From: Cupriavidus sp. YR651
Lineage (GTDB): Bacteria; Pseudomonadota; Gammaproteobacteria; Burkholderiales; Burkholderiaceae
Direction: 5' to 3'
Assembly (NCBI RefSeq): GCF_900101625.1
Contig: NZ_FMYZ01000016.1
Location: forward strand, 1 to 64,000
DNA: 64,000 nucleotides
This document shows positions 9,019 through 17,872 of the stretch, piece after piece. Both the position numbers and the translations under genes were made by a program. The notes beneath the pieces are model-generated. The model made no database searches, was not told the origin of the DNA, and saw only the letters and a list, made by a program, of their open reading frames with translations. Every line of letters starts with the position of its first letter. The stretch's first letter is position 1.

Positions 9019-10103
9019 GTGCGCCAGTGATCGATCCCCTCGCCAACGTCGCCGCCAGTGATCCCATGAGCGTTGCCACGGACACGCCCGCCGACACCGC
9101 GACACCGCCGGCGCCGCTGCTGGAGCTGCGTGGCGTGTCAAAGCGCTTCGTCAAATCGCTCGACGTCGCCGCAAAGATCGCCAACGTGTTTGGCGCAAAG
9201 CAGCGCGTCGAAGTCGTCCACGCCGTGGACCGCGTCGACCTGTCCATCCGCACGGGCGAGGTGGTCGGCCTGGTCGGCGAGTCCGGCTGTGGCAAGTCCA
9301 CACTCGGCCGCATGGCGGTGGGCCTGCATTCGCTGACGGAAGGGGAGCGCCTGTGGCGCGGCACGGACCTCGACCGTCTGCCGCCGGACAAGCGGCGCGA
9401 AAAGCAACTCGCCATCCAGATGATCTTCCAGGACCCGTACGCCTCGCTGAATCCGCGGCTGCGTGTGCTCGACATCGTCGGCGAGGCGCCGGTGGTGCAC
9501 GGCATGGTGGAAAAGGCTGCGCAGAAGGCCTATGTGGAAGACATGCTGGTGCGGGTGGGCATGGACCCGACCGTGCTGCGGCGCTTCCCGCACCAGTTCT
9601 CGGGCGGGCAGCGCGCGCGGATCGGCATCGCCCGTGCGCTGGCCGTGAAGCCTGAATTCCTGGTTTGCGATGAATCGGTCGCTGCGCTGGATGTGTCCAT
9701 CCAGGCGCAGGTGCTGAACCTGTTCATGAGCCTGCGGGAAGAGCTGAACCTGACGTACCTGTTCATCAGCCACGACCTGGGCGTGGTCAAGCACATCAGC
9801 GACCGCGTGGTCATCATGTACCTGGGGCGCGTGGTGGAGTCCGCGCCGACCGAAGACGTGTTCGCCGCGCCCAACCATCCCTACACGCAGGCGCTGCTGG
9901 CGGAGGCCCCCAAGCTAGAGGTCAGCAAGAAGACCTATGTGGCGATCCGTGGCGAAATTCCGTCGCCGCTGCATCCACCGACGGGCTGTCACTTCCATCC
10001 ACGCTGCCCGCACGCGATGCCGCGCTGCAAGGAGGAGCAACCCGTGCTGAAGGAGATCGCGCCGTTGCGGTTCTCGGCGTGTCACCTCAACGACATGGCC
10101 TAG
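9015..10103 (+). CDS. ABC transporter ATP-binding protein, DppF type
   Basis: Second ATPase of the importer, 362 aa. It starts at the ATGA overlap with the preceding gene, with CAGGAGG just upstream. After a Pro/Ala/Thr-rich N-terminal extension of about 35 residues it has LLELRGVSKRF, Walker A GESGCGKST, IFQDPYASLNPRLRV, the signature FSGGQRARIGIARAL, Walker B with VCDESVAALDVS, and the switch ISHDLGVVKHI. The usual Pro after the Walker B DE is Ser here (DES instead of DEP), a small deviation that also occurs in some relatives. The C-terminal CHFHPRCPHAMPRC cluster is conserved. It is the last gene before a strong terminator. Confidence 0.93.
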   Translation: MSAPVIDPLANVAASDPMSVATDTPADTATPPAPLLELRGVSKRFVKSLDVAAKIANVFGAKQRVEVVHAVDRVDLSIRTGEVVGLVGESGCGKSTLGRMAVGLHSLTEGERLWRGTDLDRLPPDKRREKQLAIQMIFQDPYASLNPRLRVLDIVGEAPVVHGMVEKAAQKAYVEDMLVRVGMDPTVLRRFPHQFSGGQRARIGIARALAVKPEFLVCDESVAALDVSIQAQVLNLFMSLREELNLTYLFISHDLGVVKHISDRVVIMYLGRVVESAPTEDVFAAPNHPYTQALLAEAPKLEVSKKTYVAIRGEIPSPLHPPTGCHFHPRCPHAMPRCKEEQPVLKEIAPLRFSACHLNDMA

Positions 10104-10138
10104 CGCCACGCATCGCCGGCCGGGGGCTGCAGGGCCAA

Positions 10139-10168
10139 CAAAAAAGGGGGCGCTAGCCCCCTTTCTCT
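10139..10168. terminator. bidirectional terminator between converging operons
   Basis: A perfect stem, AAAGGGGGC pairing with GCCCCCTTT around the loop GCTA, is flanked by an A-run on the left and a T-rich stretch on the right. It can end both the forward importer operon and the reverse branched-chain-type binding-protein gene. Confidence 0.9.
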
Positions 10169-10184
10169 TTGGCGATGTGCGGAA

Positions 10185-11381
10185 TCAGCGAATCACCACG
10201 CCCCGCGAGTTGATGATCGTCATCTCGACGAACTTGGAACCCACGTGGTTGTCAGGCGAAAACTGGATGATGAAGCCGCCGAGATCGACGTTGCGCATAC
10301 TCTCCATCGCCGTGACGAACTTGTCTCGCGTCAGGTCGCGTCCGGCGCGGCGCAGGCCTTCCACGAATGCCTTGGCGGCGATAAAGCCCTCGATGCTGGC
10401 GTAGTCGAAGTCGTTCTGCTTGCCGGTGGCCTGCAGCAGGCGCAGGTATTCGCGCACCACCGGCAGCGTGGCGTTGCCCGGATGCGGCATCACCTGCGAG
10501 ATGATCACGCCGCTGCCCTGCGGGCCGACTTCCTTGGCCAGCGCCTGGGTGCCCACGAAGGAGACGTTGTAGAACTGGCCGCTGTAGCCCCGGCGCAGCG
10601 CTTCCTTCACGAACGCGCCCACAGTGCGGTATGCGCTGATCAGCACGATGGCATCGGGCTTGGCCTTCATCGCCGTCTGCATGGCGTCGCCGATCTCCAC
10701 CGTATTGCGGATCACGCTTTCCTGCGCCACCAGTTGCACGCCGCTGTCAGCTGGCAGCGACTTGATGGCGTGCTCGATCCCGGCGATGCCGGCCTTGCCG
10801 TAGGCGTCGTCGTTGTAGACCACGGCCACGCGCTTCAGGCCCGTGGTGCGGATCTGGCGGATGATCGCGGCGGTTTCCTCGTCGTAGCCGGCGCGCACGT
10901 GGAACACGTAGCGGCTGCGCGGCTCGCGCAGGGATTGTGCGCCCGTGAACGGCGCAAAGAACGGCACGCGCGCCTGGTTGGCCAGCGGCACGGCGGCCTG
11001 GCTGGTCGGCGTGCCCACGTAGCCGAACAGCGCAAAGACGCGATCCTCTTCGATCAGCTTCCGGGTGTTCTTGACGGCCTCGTCGGGCTCGTACATGTCA
11101 TCGAGCGCCTTGAGTTCGATCTTGCGTCCGAACACGCCGCCCTGGCTGTTGACGTAGTCGAAGTAGATCCGCGCGCCGGCGTTCATCTGTTTGCCGAGCA
11201 CCGAGGTGGAACCGGTCAGCGCGGCCGACTGGCCCAGCAGGATGGTGTCGGCGGTCACGCCCACCTCGCCAGCCGTGGTGTTGGCGGCAAACGCGGCGCC
11301 AGGTACGCCGCAAGCGCCGATGGCGAACGCCATCAGCAGGCCGGCAAGGCGCCGGCGCTTGACCCCTGATTGCAAAACCAT
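10185..11381 (-). CDS. branched-chain amino acid-type ABC substrate-binding protein
   Basis: Periplasmic binding protein of the Peripla_BP_6 (LivJ) family, 398 aa. A signal peptide (RRRLAGLLMAFAIGACG ... AAFA) precedes EVGVTADTILLGQSAALTG, the usual start of the mature fold. Further marks are ALDDMYEPDEAVKNTRKLI, VFALFGYVGTPTSQAAVPL, and VAVVYNDDAYGKAG. The start at 11381 is chosen for the signal peptide and a GGGGAT motif about 6 nt upstream. No Liv permease or ATPase genes are adjacent, so it is an orphan binding protein that must use permeases encoded elsewhere or act in sensing. The ligand is not predictable. Confidence 0.88.
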   Translation of the reverse strand: MVLQSGVKRRRLAGLLMAFAIGACGVPGAAFAANTTAGEVGVTADTILLGQSAALTGSTSVLGKQMNAGARIYFDYVNSQGGVFGRKIELKALDDMYEPDEAVKNTRKLIEEDRVFALFGYVGTPTSQAAVPLANQARVPFFAPFTGAQSLREPRSRYVFHVRAGYDEETAAIIRQIRTTGLKRVAVVYNDDAYGKAGIAGIEHAIKSLPADSGVQLVAQESVIRNTVEIGDAMQTAMKAKPDAIVLISAYRTVGAFVKEALRRGYSGQFYNVSFVGTQALAKEVGPQGSGVIISQVMPHPGNATLPVVREYLRLLQATGKQNDFDYASIEGFIAAKAFVEGLRRAGRDLTRDKFVTAMESMRNVDLGGFIIQFSPDNHVGSKFVEMTIINSRGVVIR

Positions 11382-11724
11382 GTGAATCCCCGTCAAAAAA
11401 TCAAAGTTCTTGTTGCTTTGCTTCGGAACCCCACGCCGCCTCTGCCCGGTCTGTCGCCGGTGCGAGGTTCCGGCCTGGGGCCGGACCGTCCGGCGGCTTG
11501 CCGGACTGCGCCGGCACATCATAATCGAATACAATCGGAGCCAAACAATTTCTCCCGGTCCGGGACCTCCGGGCGAGGCCGTTGCGCCACAGACATGCCG
11601 GCAAACAAGCCGCCGCCGGACTCCCCGGCGTGAATTGTCGACTCCCCGCGCGGGCCGCCCGGGTCCCGCCTGCCGGGCGAATCCGATCGTATTTCGCCCC
11701 CATCTTCCGCCTGCCGACACCGCC
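11382..11724. other. divergent intergenic region
   Basis: This 343-bp stretch separates the reverse binding-protein gene from the forward molybdopterin oxidoreductase. It presumably holds both promoters. A -10-like TACAAT occurs at 11530-11535 on the forward strand, but no -35 at normal spacing was seen, so it is not annotated as a promoter. The region is GC-rich with many CCGG steps and no convincing small gene. Confidence 0.45.
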
Positions 11725-13848
11725 ATGGCCACCCGCATCGTCCGCGCCGCCTGTCCTCACGATTGCCCCGATACCTGTGCATTGCTCGTCACCGTCGAGG
11801 ACGGCCGCGCCGTCAAGGTGGCGGGGGACCCAGACCACCCCGGCACGCAAGGCGTGCTGTGCACCAAAGTGTCCCGCTATACGGAGCGGACCTATCACCC
11901 CGACCGCCTGCTGACGCCGATGCGGCGCGTGGGCCGGAAAGGCGAGGGCAAGTTCGCGCCGATTTCCTGGGACGAGGCGCTCGACGAGGTGGCGACGCGC
12001 CTGTCGGCCATCGCCGCACGCGATCCGCAAGCGATCGTGCCCTACAGCTATGCCGGCACGATGGGCCTGGTGCAGGGCGAGAGCATGGCCCCGCGGTTCT
12101 TCCACAAGCTCGGCGCCTCGCTGCTGGACCGCACGATTTGCGCGAGTGCCGGCGCCACCGCACTGCGCTATACCTATGGCGCCAGTGTCGGCATGGACAT
12201 GGAGCACGTGGCTGATGCGAAGCTGGTGATCATCTGGGGCGGCAACCCGATTGCCTCGAATCTGCACTTCTGGACGCGCGCGCAGGAAGCCAAGCGGCGT
12301 GGCGCCATGCTGGTGGCCATCGATCCATATCGCTCGCTGACGGCCGAAAAATGCCACCGCCACATCGCGCCGATGCCGGGCACGGACGGCGCCTTCGCGC
12401 TGGCGATGATTCACGTGCTGATCCGCGATGGCCTGCTGGATCAGGACTACATCGATCGCCACACGGTGGGCTTCGACGCACTGCGCGAGCGCGCGATGGC
12501 ATTCCCGCCGGCCAGGGCGGCCGAGATCTGCGGCGTCCCCGTCGAGGACATCGAGTGGATTGCCGGCCTCTACGGTCAGCTGGCGGTGCGCGAGCGCCAG
12601 CCGGTGGCCATTCGCCTGAACTACGGCATGCAGCGCGTCCACGGCGGCGGCCAGGCCGTGCGCGCCGTGGCCTGCCTGCCGTCGCTGGTGGGCGCCTGGC
12701 GGCATGCCGCGGGCGGCCTGCAATTGTCGACGTCCGGCTTCTTCCCGGTCGACAACGCGGCGCTGCAGCGCCCCGACCTGCTGCCGGACTGGCCTGGCTT
12801 GCCGCGCACCATCAACATGAGCACGATCGGCGATGCGCTGCTGGACGACGGCACCACGGGCCATGGGCCGAAGGTCGAGGCCGTGGTCGTCTACAACAGC
12901 AATCCGGTGGCGGTGGCGCCCGAATCCTCGAAGGTGGCCGCCGGCTTCGCGCGCGAAGACGTGTTCACGGTGGTGCTGGAGCACTTCCGCACCGATACGG
13001 CCGACTATGCCGACATCCTGCTGCCGGCCACGACGCAGCTCGAGCACGTGGATGTGCACAAGGCCTACGGCCACACGTACTTCCTGGCCAACAACCAGGC
13101 CGTCGAGCCGATGGGCCAGGCGCTGCCGAACACCGAGATTTTCCGCAGGCTGGCCGCGCGCATGGGCTTTACCGAGCCGTGCTTCGCCGACAGCGACGAA
13201 GCCATCGCCGCGCAGGCCATCCAGCGCGGGGACAAGCGCGCCGACGGCATCAGCTGGGACAGTCTGAAGGCGCAGGGCTGGCAGAAGCTGAATCTCCCGG
13301 CCGCCCCGTTCGCCGAGGGCGGCTTTCCATCGCCGTCGGGCAAGTGCGAGTTCTACTCGGACACGATGGCGCGCGAGGGGCTGGACCCGGTGCCGGCCTA
13401 CGTGCCGCCGTATGAAGCGCCGTCGTCCGCACCGGACCTGGCCGCCCGCTACCCGCTGGCGATGATCTCGCCGCCGGCGCGCAATTTCCTCAACAGCTCC
13501 TTCGTCAACGTGGACAGCCTGCGGGCCACCGAAGGCGAGCCGCACCTGGACATCCACCCGGTGGACGCCGCCGAGCGCGGCATCGTCCACGGTGCGCTGG
13601 TGCGTGCCTACAACGACCGCGGCAGCCTGCAGGCGCGGGCTCGCGTGACCGATCGCGCAAGACAGGGGCTGGTCGTCGGCTTGTCGATCTGGTGGAAAAA
13701 GCTGGCACCGGATGGCAAGAACGCCAACGAATTGACCAGCCAGCGGCTGACGGACCTGGGCCGCGCGCCCGTGTTCTACGACTGCCTGGTCGACGTCGAG
13801 GCGGTGCCCGTGGAGGCAGCAACCGAGGCGGAGGTCCTCGCGTCATGA
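11725..13848 (+). CDS. molybdopterin oxidoreductase (formate dehydrogenase/DMSO reductase superfamily)
   Basis: A 707-aa member of the molybdopterin oxidoreductase superfamily. The N-terminal [4Fe-4S] domain has cysteines at residues 10, 14, 18 and 46 (CPHDCPDTC, then VLCTK), close to the usual C-x2/3-C-x3-C-x27-C pattern. ISWDEALDEVATRL is the typical link to the catalytic domain, and KLVIIWGGNPIASN, TDGAFALAM and VVVYNSNPVAVAP are pterin-binding blocks. The C-terminal domain begins near YPLAMISPPARNFLNSSF. No Tat signal is seen, so the protein is probably cytoplasmic. The electron acceptor and substrate cannot be told; no adjacent FdhD or diaphorase subunits are present. It overlaps the next gene by ATGA. 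Confidence 0.85.
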   Translation: MATRIVRAACPHDCPDTCALLVTVEDGRAVKVAGDPDHPGTQGVLCTKVSRYTERTYHPDRLLTPMRRVGRKGEGKFAPISWDEALDEVATRLSAIAARDPQAIVPYSYAGTMGLVQGESMAPRFFHKLGASLLDRTICASAGATALRYTYGASVGMDMEHVADAKLVIIWGGNPIASNLHFWTRAQEAKRRGAMLVAIDPYRSLTAEKCHRHIAPMPGTDGAFALAMIHVLIRDGLLDQDYIDRHTVGFDALRERAMAFPPARAAEICGVPVEDIEWIAGLYGQLAVRERQPVAIRLNYGMQRVHGGGQAVRAVACLPSLVGAWRHAAGGLQLSTSGFFPVDNAALQRPDLLPDWPGLPRTINMSTIGDALLDDGTTGHGPKVEAVVVYNSNPVAVAPESSKVAAGFAREDVFTVVLEHFRTDTADYADILLPATTQLEHVDVHKAYGHTYFLANNQAVEPMGQALPNTEIFRRLAARMGFTEPCFADSDEAIAAQAIQRGDKRADGISWDSLKAQGWQKLNLPAAPFAEGGFPSPSGKCEFYSDTMAREGLDPVPAYVPPYEAPSSAPDLAARYPLAMISPPARNFLNSSFVNVDSLRATEGEPHLDIHPVDAAERGIVHGALVRAYNDRGSLQARARVTDRARQGLVVGLSIWWKKLAPDGKNANELTSQRLTDLGRAPVFYDCLVDVEAVPVEAATEAEVLAS

Positions 13849-14981
13849 CCCGGTGGCCGGCCCGCCGGCGCGTGGCGGGTGCCCTGGTGGTGCTCGTCGC
13901 GGCGGCGCTGGCGGCCGGTTGCGACACGCTCGGCTATTACTATCAGTCGATCGGTGGCCATCTGGGCGTGATGGCGCAGGCGCAATCGCTCGACGACGCC
14001 ATCGCCACGGCAAATGGCGCGAATGACGCGCGCCTGGCACAGCGGCTCACGCTGGCCCGCCAGATCCGCGACTATGCGTCGCGGGAACTCAAGCTGCCTG
14101 ACAATGGCAGCTATCGCCGCTACGCCAACCTGCATCGGCCCTATGTGGTGTGGAGCGTCTTCGCCACGCCCGAACTGTCGATGGACCTGCGCAAGTGGTG
14201 CTTCCCGGTTGTCGGCTGCATCACGTATCGCGGCTACTACGCCCAGGCCGATGCCGATCACTACGCCGAGGGCCTGCGCCGCGAGGGGCTGGAAGCCTAC
14301 GTGGCGGGCATCCCGGCCTATTCCACGCTCGGCTATTTCGACGATCCGCTGCTCAACACCTTCGTCTACCTGCCCGAAGGCGAACTGGCGCGGCTGATCT
14401 TCCACGAACTGGCGCACCAGGTGGTCTACGTGCGCAACGACACGGCTTTCAACGAATCCTTTGCCACGGCCGTCGAGGTGGCCGGCGTGGAGCGCTGGCT
14501 GGCGCATGCGGCGTCGCCGGAGGCGCGCGCCAGCTATCAGATCTACGACAACCGGCGGCGCCAGTTCCGCGCCATGCTGCTCTCCACGCGCGACAAGCTC
14601 GTCGCGCTGTACCGGTCCCCGCTGGATGACGACGCCAAGCGCGAGGGCAAGGCGCGCATCTTTGCCGAACTGCGCGAGTCGTACGCGCGCACCCGGGCGG
14701 AGTGGGGCGGCTACAGCGGCTACGACCGCTGGTTCGACCAGCCGCTGACCAACGCGCACCTGGCTGCCGTGGCCACCTACCAGCAATGGGTGCCGGCCTT
14801 CACCGCGCTGCTGGCGCAGTCCGGCGGCGACTGGGACCGTTTCTATGCCGCCGCGCGCAAGATCGGCGACCTGCCTGCGGCCGATCGCGACGCAGCCTTG
14901 CGCCGGCTGGCACCGCCCGCCACCGAGGTGACGCCGCTTTCGGCCCGCACCGAGGCAGACAAGGCCGATACCGGGCGGTAG
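13845..14981 (+). CDS. predicted aminopeptidase lipoprotein (COG4324 type)
   Basis: A 378-aa predicted zinc aminopeptidase. An Arg-rich N-terminus and hydrophobic helix end in a lipobox (ALAAGC, Cys about 26), so it is likely lipid-anchored at the envelope. It resembles the putative aminopeptidase family known as COG4324: CDTLGYYYQSIGGHLGVM after the lipobox, VVGCITYRGYY, and the HExxH zinc site HELAHQ with His187, Glu188 and His191, followed by FNESFATAVEVAGVERWL, which supplies a further Glu ligand. Its start lies in the ATGA overlap with the molybdopterin oxidoreductase, so the two are translationally coupled, although no functional link is evident. Substrate unknown. Confidence 0.85.
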   Translation: MTRWPARRRVAGALVVLVAAALAAGCDTLGYYYQSIGGHLGVMAQAQSLDDAIATANGANDARLAQRLTLARQIRDYASRELKLPDNGSYRRYANLHRPYVVWSVFATPELSMDLRKWCFPVVGCITYRGYYAQADADHYAEGLRREGLEAYVAGIPAYSTLGYFDDPLLNTFVYLPEGELARLIFHELAHQVVYVRNDTAFNESFATAVEVAGVERWLAHAASPEARASYQIYDNRRRQFRAMLLSTRDKLVALYRSPLDDDAKREGKARIFAELRESYARTRAEWGGYSGYDRWFDQPLTNAHLAAVATYQQWVPAFTALLAQSGGDWDRFYAAARKIGDLPAADRDAALRRLAPPATEVTPLSARTEADKADTGR

Positions 14982-15062
14982 AAACCGACGCCGTTCGGGC
15001 GCATCCGTCAAGCCACGTGTTTCCCGATGGTGGCGCGCGCGGCGCATGCGAAAATTGCGCCC

Positions 15063-15728
15063 ATGCCTCATGTTCCCAGGAAACTCGGCGCCACTCCGCG
15101 CGCCACGGAAGCCGTCACGCTGGCCGACGATGGACCGGCGCGTTCGCACGTGGCCGAGCGGCAGGAAGCGCGCCGCCGCCAGATCCTGGATGCCGCTGCC
15201 CAGCTCTTCTACACCAAGGGCTACCCCGGCATGACGATGAACGATCTCTGCCGCGCCCTCGGCGTGACCAAGCCCGCGGTCTACTATTACTTTGCGGACA
15301 AGAACGAGATCTTCGACATCCTGTGCCGGGAATCCGCACAGACCTGCCTGCCGGTCATCCGGGAAACCGCCGACCCGTCGCTACCGGTGCGCGAGCGCCT
15401 GCATGCCTGCCTGCTGGAGATGGCGCGGCGCTGCGTGAGCTGCCACATGGCGGCCGCGCTGAGCTTCCGCGACAACCAGTACCTGAAGCCGGACACCGTG
15501 GCATGGCTCAACAACATGGCGCGCGACTTCTATCGCGACCTGTATGGCCTGCTGGAGGAAGGGCGCGCAGCAGGCGTGTTTGCCTTCGGCGACGCGCGCG
15601 TGACGGCCCATTCGATGGGCGGCGTGATCGGATTCATGTACACGTGGCACGAGCCTGGCCGCATGGAGACCGAAACGCTCGCGCGGGAGTTGGCCAGCAA
15701 CATGATGAAGCTCGTCCTGCCGAGCTGA
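15063..15728 (+). CDS. TetR/AcrR family transcriptional regulator
   Basis: A 221-aa one-component repressor. The helix-turn-helix domain is clear: RRQILDAAAQLFYTKGY, then MTMNDLCRALGVTKPAVYYY and FADKNEIFDILC, the canonical TetR N-terminal block. The C-terminal ligand domain contains RERLHACLLEMARRCVSCHM and is similar to regulators of fatty acid and acyl-CoA metabolism. It lies 187 bp upstream of a long-chain acyl-CoA ligase gene on the same strand, so control of fatty acid degradation is plausible but inferred. The start is uncertain: ATG at 15027 in the same frame adds 12 residues, and neither start has a strong ribosome binding site. Confidence 0.85.
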   Translation: MPHVPRKLGATPRATEAVTLADDGPARSHVAERQEARRRQILDAAAQLFYTKGYPGMTMNDLCRALGVTKPAVYYYFADKNEIFDILCRESAQTCLPVIRETADPSLPVRERLHACLLEMARRCVSCHMAAALSFRDNQYLKPDTVAWLNNMARDFYRDLYGLLEEGRAAGVFAFGDARVTAHSMGGVIGFMYTWHEPGRMETETLARELASNMMKLVLPS

Positions 15729-15914
15729 TCGCCGCCGTGCGGCCCGTCCGGAACCCTAGGGGTATTCCCTCGCTTACCGCGCTGGGTGACGCATAATTCA
15801 CGATTTCTGCGATTCGCTTCGTGGAGGAGTTCGTCTAACGTGTTGTCTTTCAGGGGCTCGCGCGTTTAGCATTCCCCAAAAATCGAACGACCATTCAGAA
15901 ATTCAGGAGACGGT

Positions 15915-17597
15915 ATGGAAAAGCTGTGGCTGAAACAATATCCGGCAGGCGTACCGGCTGAAATCGACGCCAGCCAGTTCCGTTCGCTCGCCCAGTTGCT
16001 CGAGGAGTCGTTCCGTACCTACGCTGACCGGCGTGCGTTCATCTGCATGGACCGCGCCATGACCTACGGCGAGCTGGACCAGTACTCGGCGCACTTTGCC
16101 GCCTGGCTGCAGTCCCGCGGCCTGCGCCCCGGCGCGCGCGTGGCCATCATGATGCCCAACGTGCTGCAGTACCCCGTGGTGCTCGCCGCCGTGCTCCGCG
16201 CGGGCTACGTGGTCGTCAACGTCAACCCGCTGTACACGCCGCGCGAGCTGGAGCACCAGCTGAAGGACAGCGGCGCCGAGGCCATCGTCATCCTGGAGAA
16301 CTTCGCGGCCACGCTGCAGGCCGTGTTGCCCGCCACGCCCGTCAAGCACGTGGTGGTGGCGAGCATGGGCGACATGCTGGGCACGCTGAAGGGCGGGATC
16401 GTCAATTTTGTCGTCCGCAACGTCAAGAAGATGGTGCCCGCATGGGAGCTGCCGCACTGCGTGCGCTTCAACGACGTGCTGGCGGAAGGCCGCAAGATGC
16501 AGCTGAAGCCGGTGGCCACCGGCCCGGACGACATCGCCTTCCTGCAATACACCGGCGGCACCACGGGTGTGTCCAAGGGCGCCGTGCTGCTGCACCGGAA
16601 TATCGTGTCGAACGTGCTGCAGTCCGAGGCGTGGATGCAGCCGGCGCTGAACAAGGGCACCCATATCGACCAGCCGATCACGATTACCGCGCTGCCGCTG
16701 TATCACATCTTCGCGCTGACGGTCTGCTGCCTGCTGGGCATGCGCAGCGGGGGGCTGAGCATCCTGATCCCGAACCCGCGCGACATCCCGGGCTTCATCA
16801 AGGAACTGCAGAAGTACAAGTTCAACATGTTCCCGGCCGTGAACACGCTGTACAACGCGCTGCTGAACCATCCGGACTTCAGCAAGATCGACTTCTCCGG
16901 CCTGCGCGTGGCCAACGGCGGCGGCATGGCGGTGCAGGAGGCGGTGGCCAAGAACTGGCTGGCCAAGACCGGTTGCCCGATCATCGAGGGCTACGGCCTC
17001 TCGGAAACCTCGCCGTCGGCCACCTGCAATCCGACCGACACGGATGCGTTCTCGGGCACGATCGGCCTGCCGCTGCCGTCGACCGAGATCTCCATCCGCG
17101 ACGACGATGGCAACGTGCTGCCGCTGGGCCAGCCGGGCGAGATCTGCCTGCGCGGACCGCAGGTGATGGCCGGCTACTGGATGCGTCCGGACGAGACCGC
17201 CAAGGTCATGACGCCGGACGGCTTCTTCAAGACCGGCGACATCGGCGTGATGGACGAGCGTGGCTACACGAAGATCGTCGACCGAAAGAAGGACATGATC
17301 CTCGTGTCTGGCTTCAACGTGTATCCGAACGAGGTGGAGGGCGTGGTGGCGGAGTGCCCCGGCGTGCTGGAAGTGGCGGCCGTGGGCGTGCCGGACACCC
17401 ATTCGGGCGAGGTGGTGAAGCTGTTCGTGGTCAAGAAGGACCCGGCGCTGTCCGAGGCCGACGTGATCGCGTTCTGCAAGGAGCGCCTGACCGGCTACAA
17501 GCGTCCCAAGTACGTGGAATTCCGTACCGAACTGCCCAAGACCAACGTGGGCAAGATCCTGCGCCGCGAACTGCGCGATAGCCGCAAGGCCGCTTAG
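15915..17597 (+). CDS. fadD: long-chain-fatty-acid--CoA ligase
   Basis: Acyl-CoA synthetase of 560 aa that activates fatty acids to acyl-CoA with ATP, the first step of beta-oxidation. The AMP-binding motif YTGGTTGVSKGAVLLHRN, LPLYHIFALTVC, GYGLSETSPSATCNP, TGDIGVMDERGYTKIVDRKKD and the C-terminal PKTNVGKILRREL with its catalytic Lys are all present. The N-terminus EKLWLKQYPAGVPAEID is characteristic of FadD. CAGGAGAC lies 9 nt upstream of the ATG. The TetR gene upstream may regulate it. It is followed by a long repeat element and then a strong terminator. Confidence 0.95.
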   Translation: MEKLWLKQYPAGVPAEIDASQFRSLAQLLEESFRTYADRRAFICMDRAMTYGELDQYSAHFAAWLQSRGLRPGARVAIMMPNVLQYPVVLAAVLRAGYVVVNVNPLYTPRELEHQLKDSGAEAIVILENFAATLQAVLPATPVKHVVVASMGDMLGTLKGGIVNFVVRNVKKMVPAWELPHCVRFNDVLAEGRKMQLKPVATGPDDIAFLQYTGGTTGVSKGAVLLHRNIVSNVLQSEAWMQPALNKGTHIDQPITITALPLYHIFALTVCCLLGMRSGGLSILIPNPRDIPGFIKELQKYKFNMFPAVNTLYNALLNHPDFSKIDFSGLRVANGGGMAVQEAVAKNWLAKTGCPIIEGYGLSETSPSATCNPTDTDAFSGTIGLPLPSTEISIRDDDGNVLPLGQPGEICLRGPQVMAGYWMRPDETAKVMTPDGFFKTGDIGVMDERGYTKIVDRKKDMILVSGFNVYPNEVEGVVAECPGVLEVAAVGVPDTHSGEVVKLFVVKKDPALSEADVIAFCKERLTGYKRPKYVEFRTELPKTNVGKILRRELRDSRKAA

Positions 17598-17614
17598 GAC
17601 CGAGAGGCGGGTTG

Positions 17615-17808
17615 GAGGCGCTATCAAAATGAAGCGCCAGCGGTTCTGGCTAGGGCGAAGCAGGGAATTCGGATCGCACGCGATCCGCCTGCGGAGCGGC
17701 ATGCGCCTGCCAGCGCATGCGCGCCCTGCAAGGGCGCGGCCGCAGACAGTACAAGTGGTACGGCCAGGCCGCGCAACGACGCCAGAATCTTTTTGATAGT
17801 GCCTCTTA
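17615..17808. repeat. long copy of a dispersed inverted-end repeat element
   Basis: The left block 17615-17643 and right block 17773-17808 match those of the short copy at 5944-6015, at about 24 of 29 and 34 of 36 positions. The outer ends GGAGGCGCTATCAAAA and TTTTGATAGTGCCTCT are near-complementary. Between the blocks are 129 extra bases holding three small perfect hairpins: GGATCG/CGATCC at 17671-17686, CATGCGC/GCGCATG at 17700-17719, and GCGCCCT/AGGGCGC at 17721-17737. It starts 17 bp after the fadD stop. It has no credible coding capacity and looks like a structured non-autonomous repeat. Confidence 0.85.
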
Positions 17809-17818
17809 GACGGAAACG

Positions 17819-17848
17819 AAATGGCCTCCCGGTTGGGAGGCCATTTTG
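17819..17848. terminator. terminator after fadD
   Basis: The perfect 10-bp stem ATGGCCTCCC/GGGAGGCCAT with loop GGTT is followed by TTTTG on the forward strand. It separates fadD from the converging lipoprotein-marR pair and may serve both directions. Confidence 0.88.
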
Positions 17849-17872
17849 CGTTGGACCACGGCGACTGCAGTA

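Noticed and set aside
11401..13590. A 729-codon open frame on the reverse strand opposite the molybdopterin oxidoreductase
   Set aside because: Its composition (His/Arg/Ala/Gly/Val-rich, no domain) is that of an antisense shadow of a high-GC gene; the forward frame has clear Fe-S and pterin motifs.
13776..15149. A 457-codon reverse frame opposite the predicted aminopeptidase
   Set aside because: The forward frame has a lipobox and HExxH site; the reverse frame has neither motif nor ribosome binding site.
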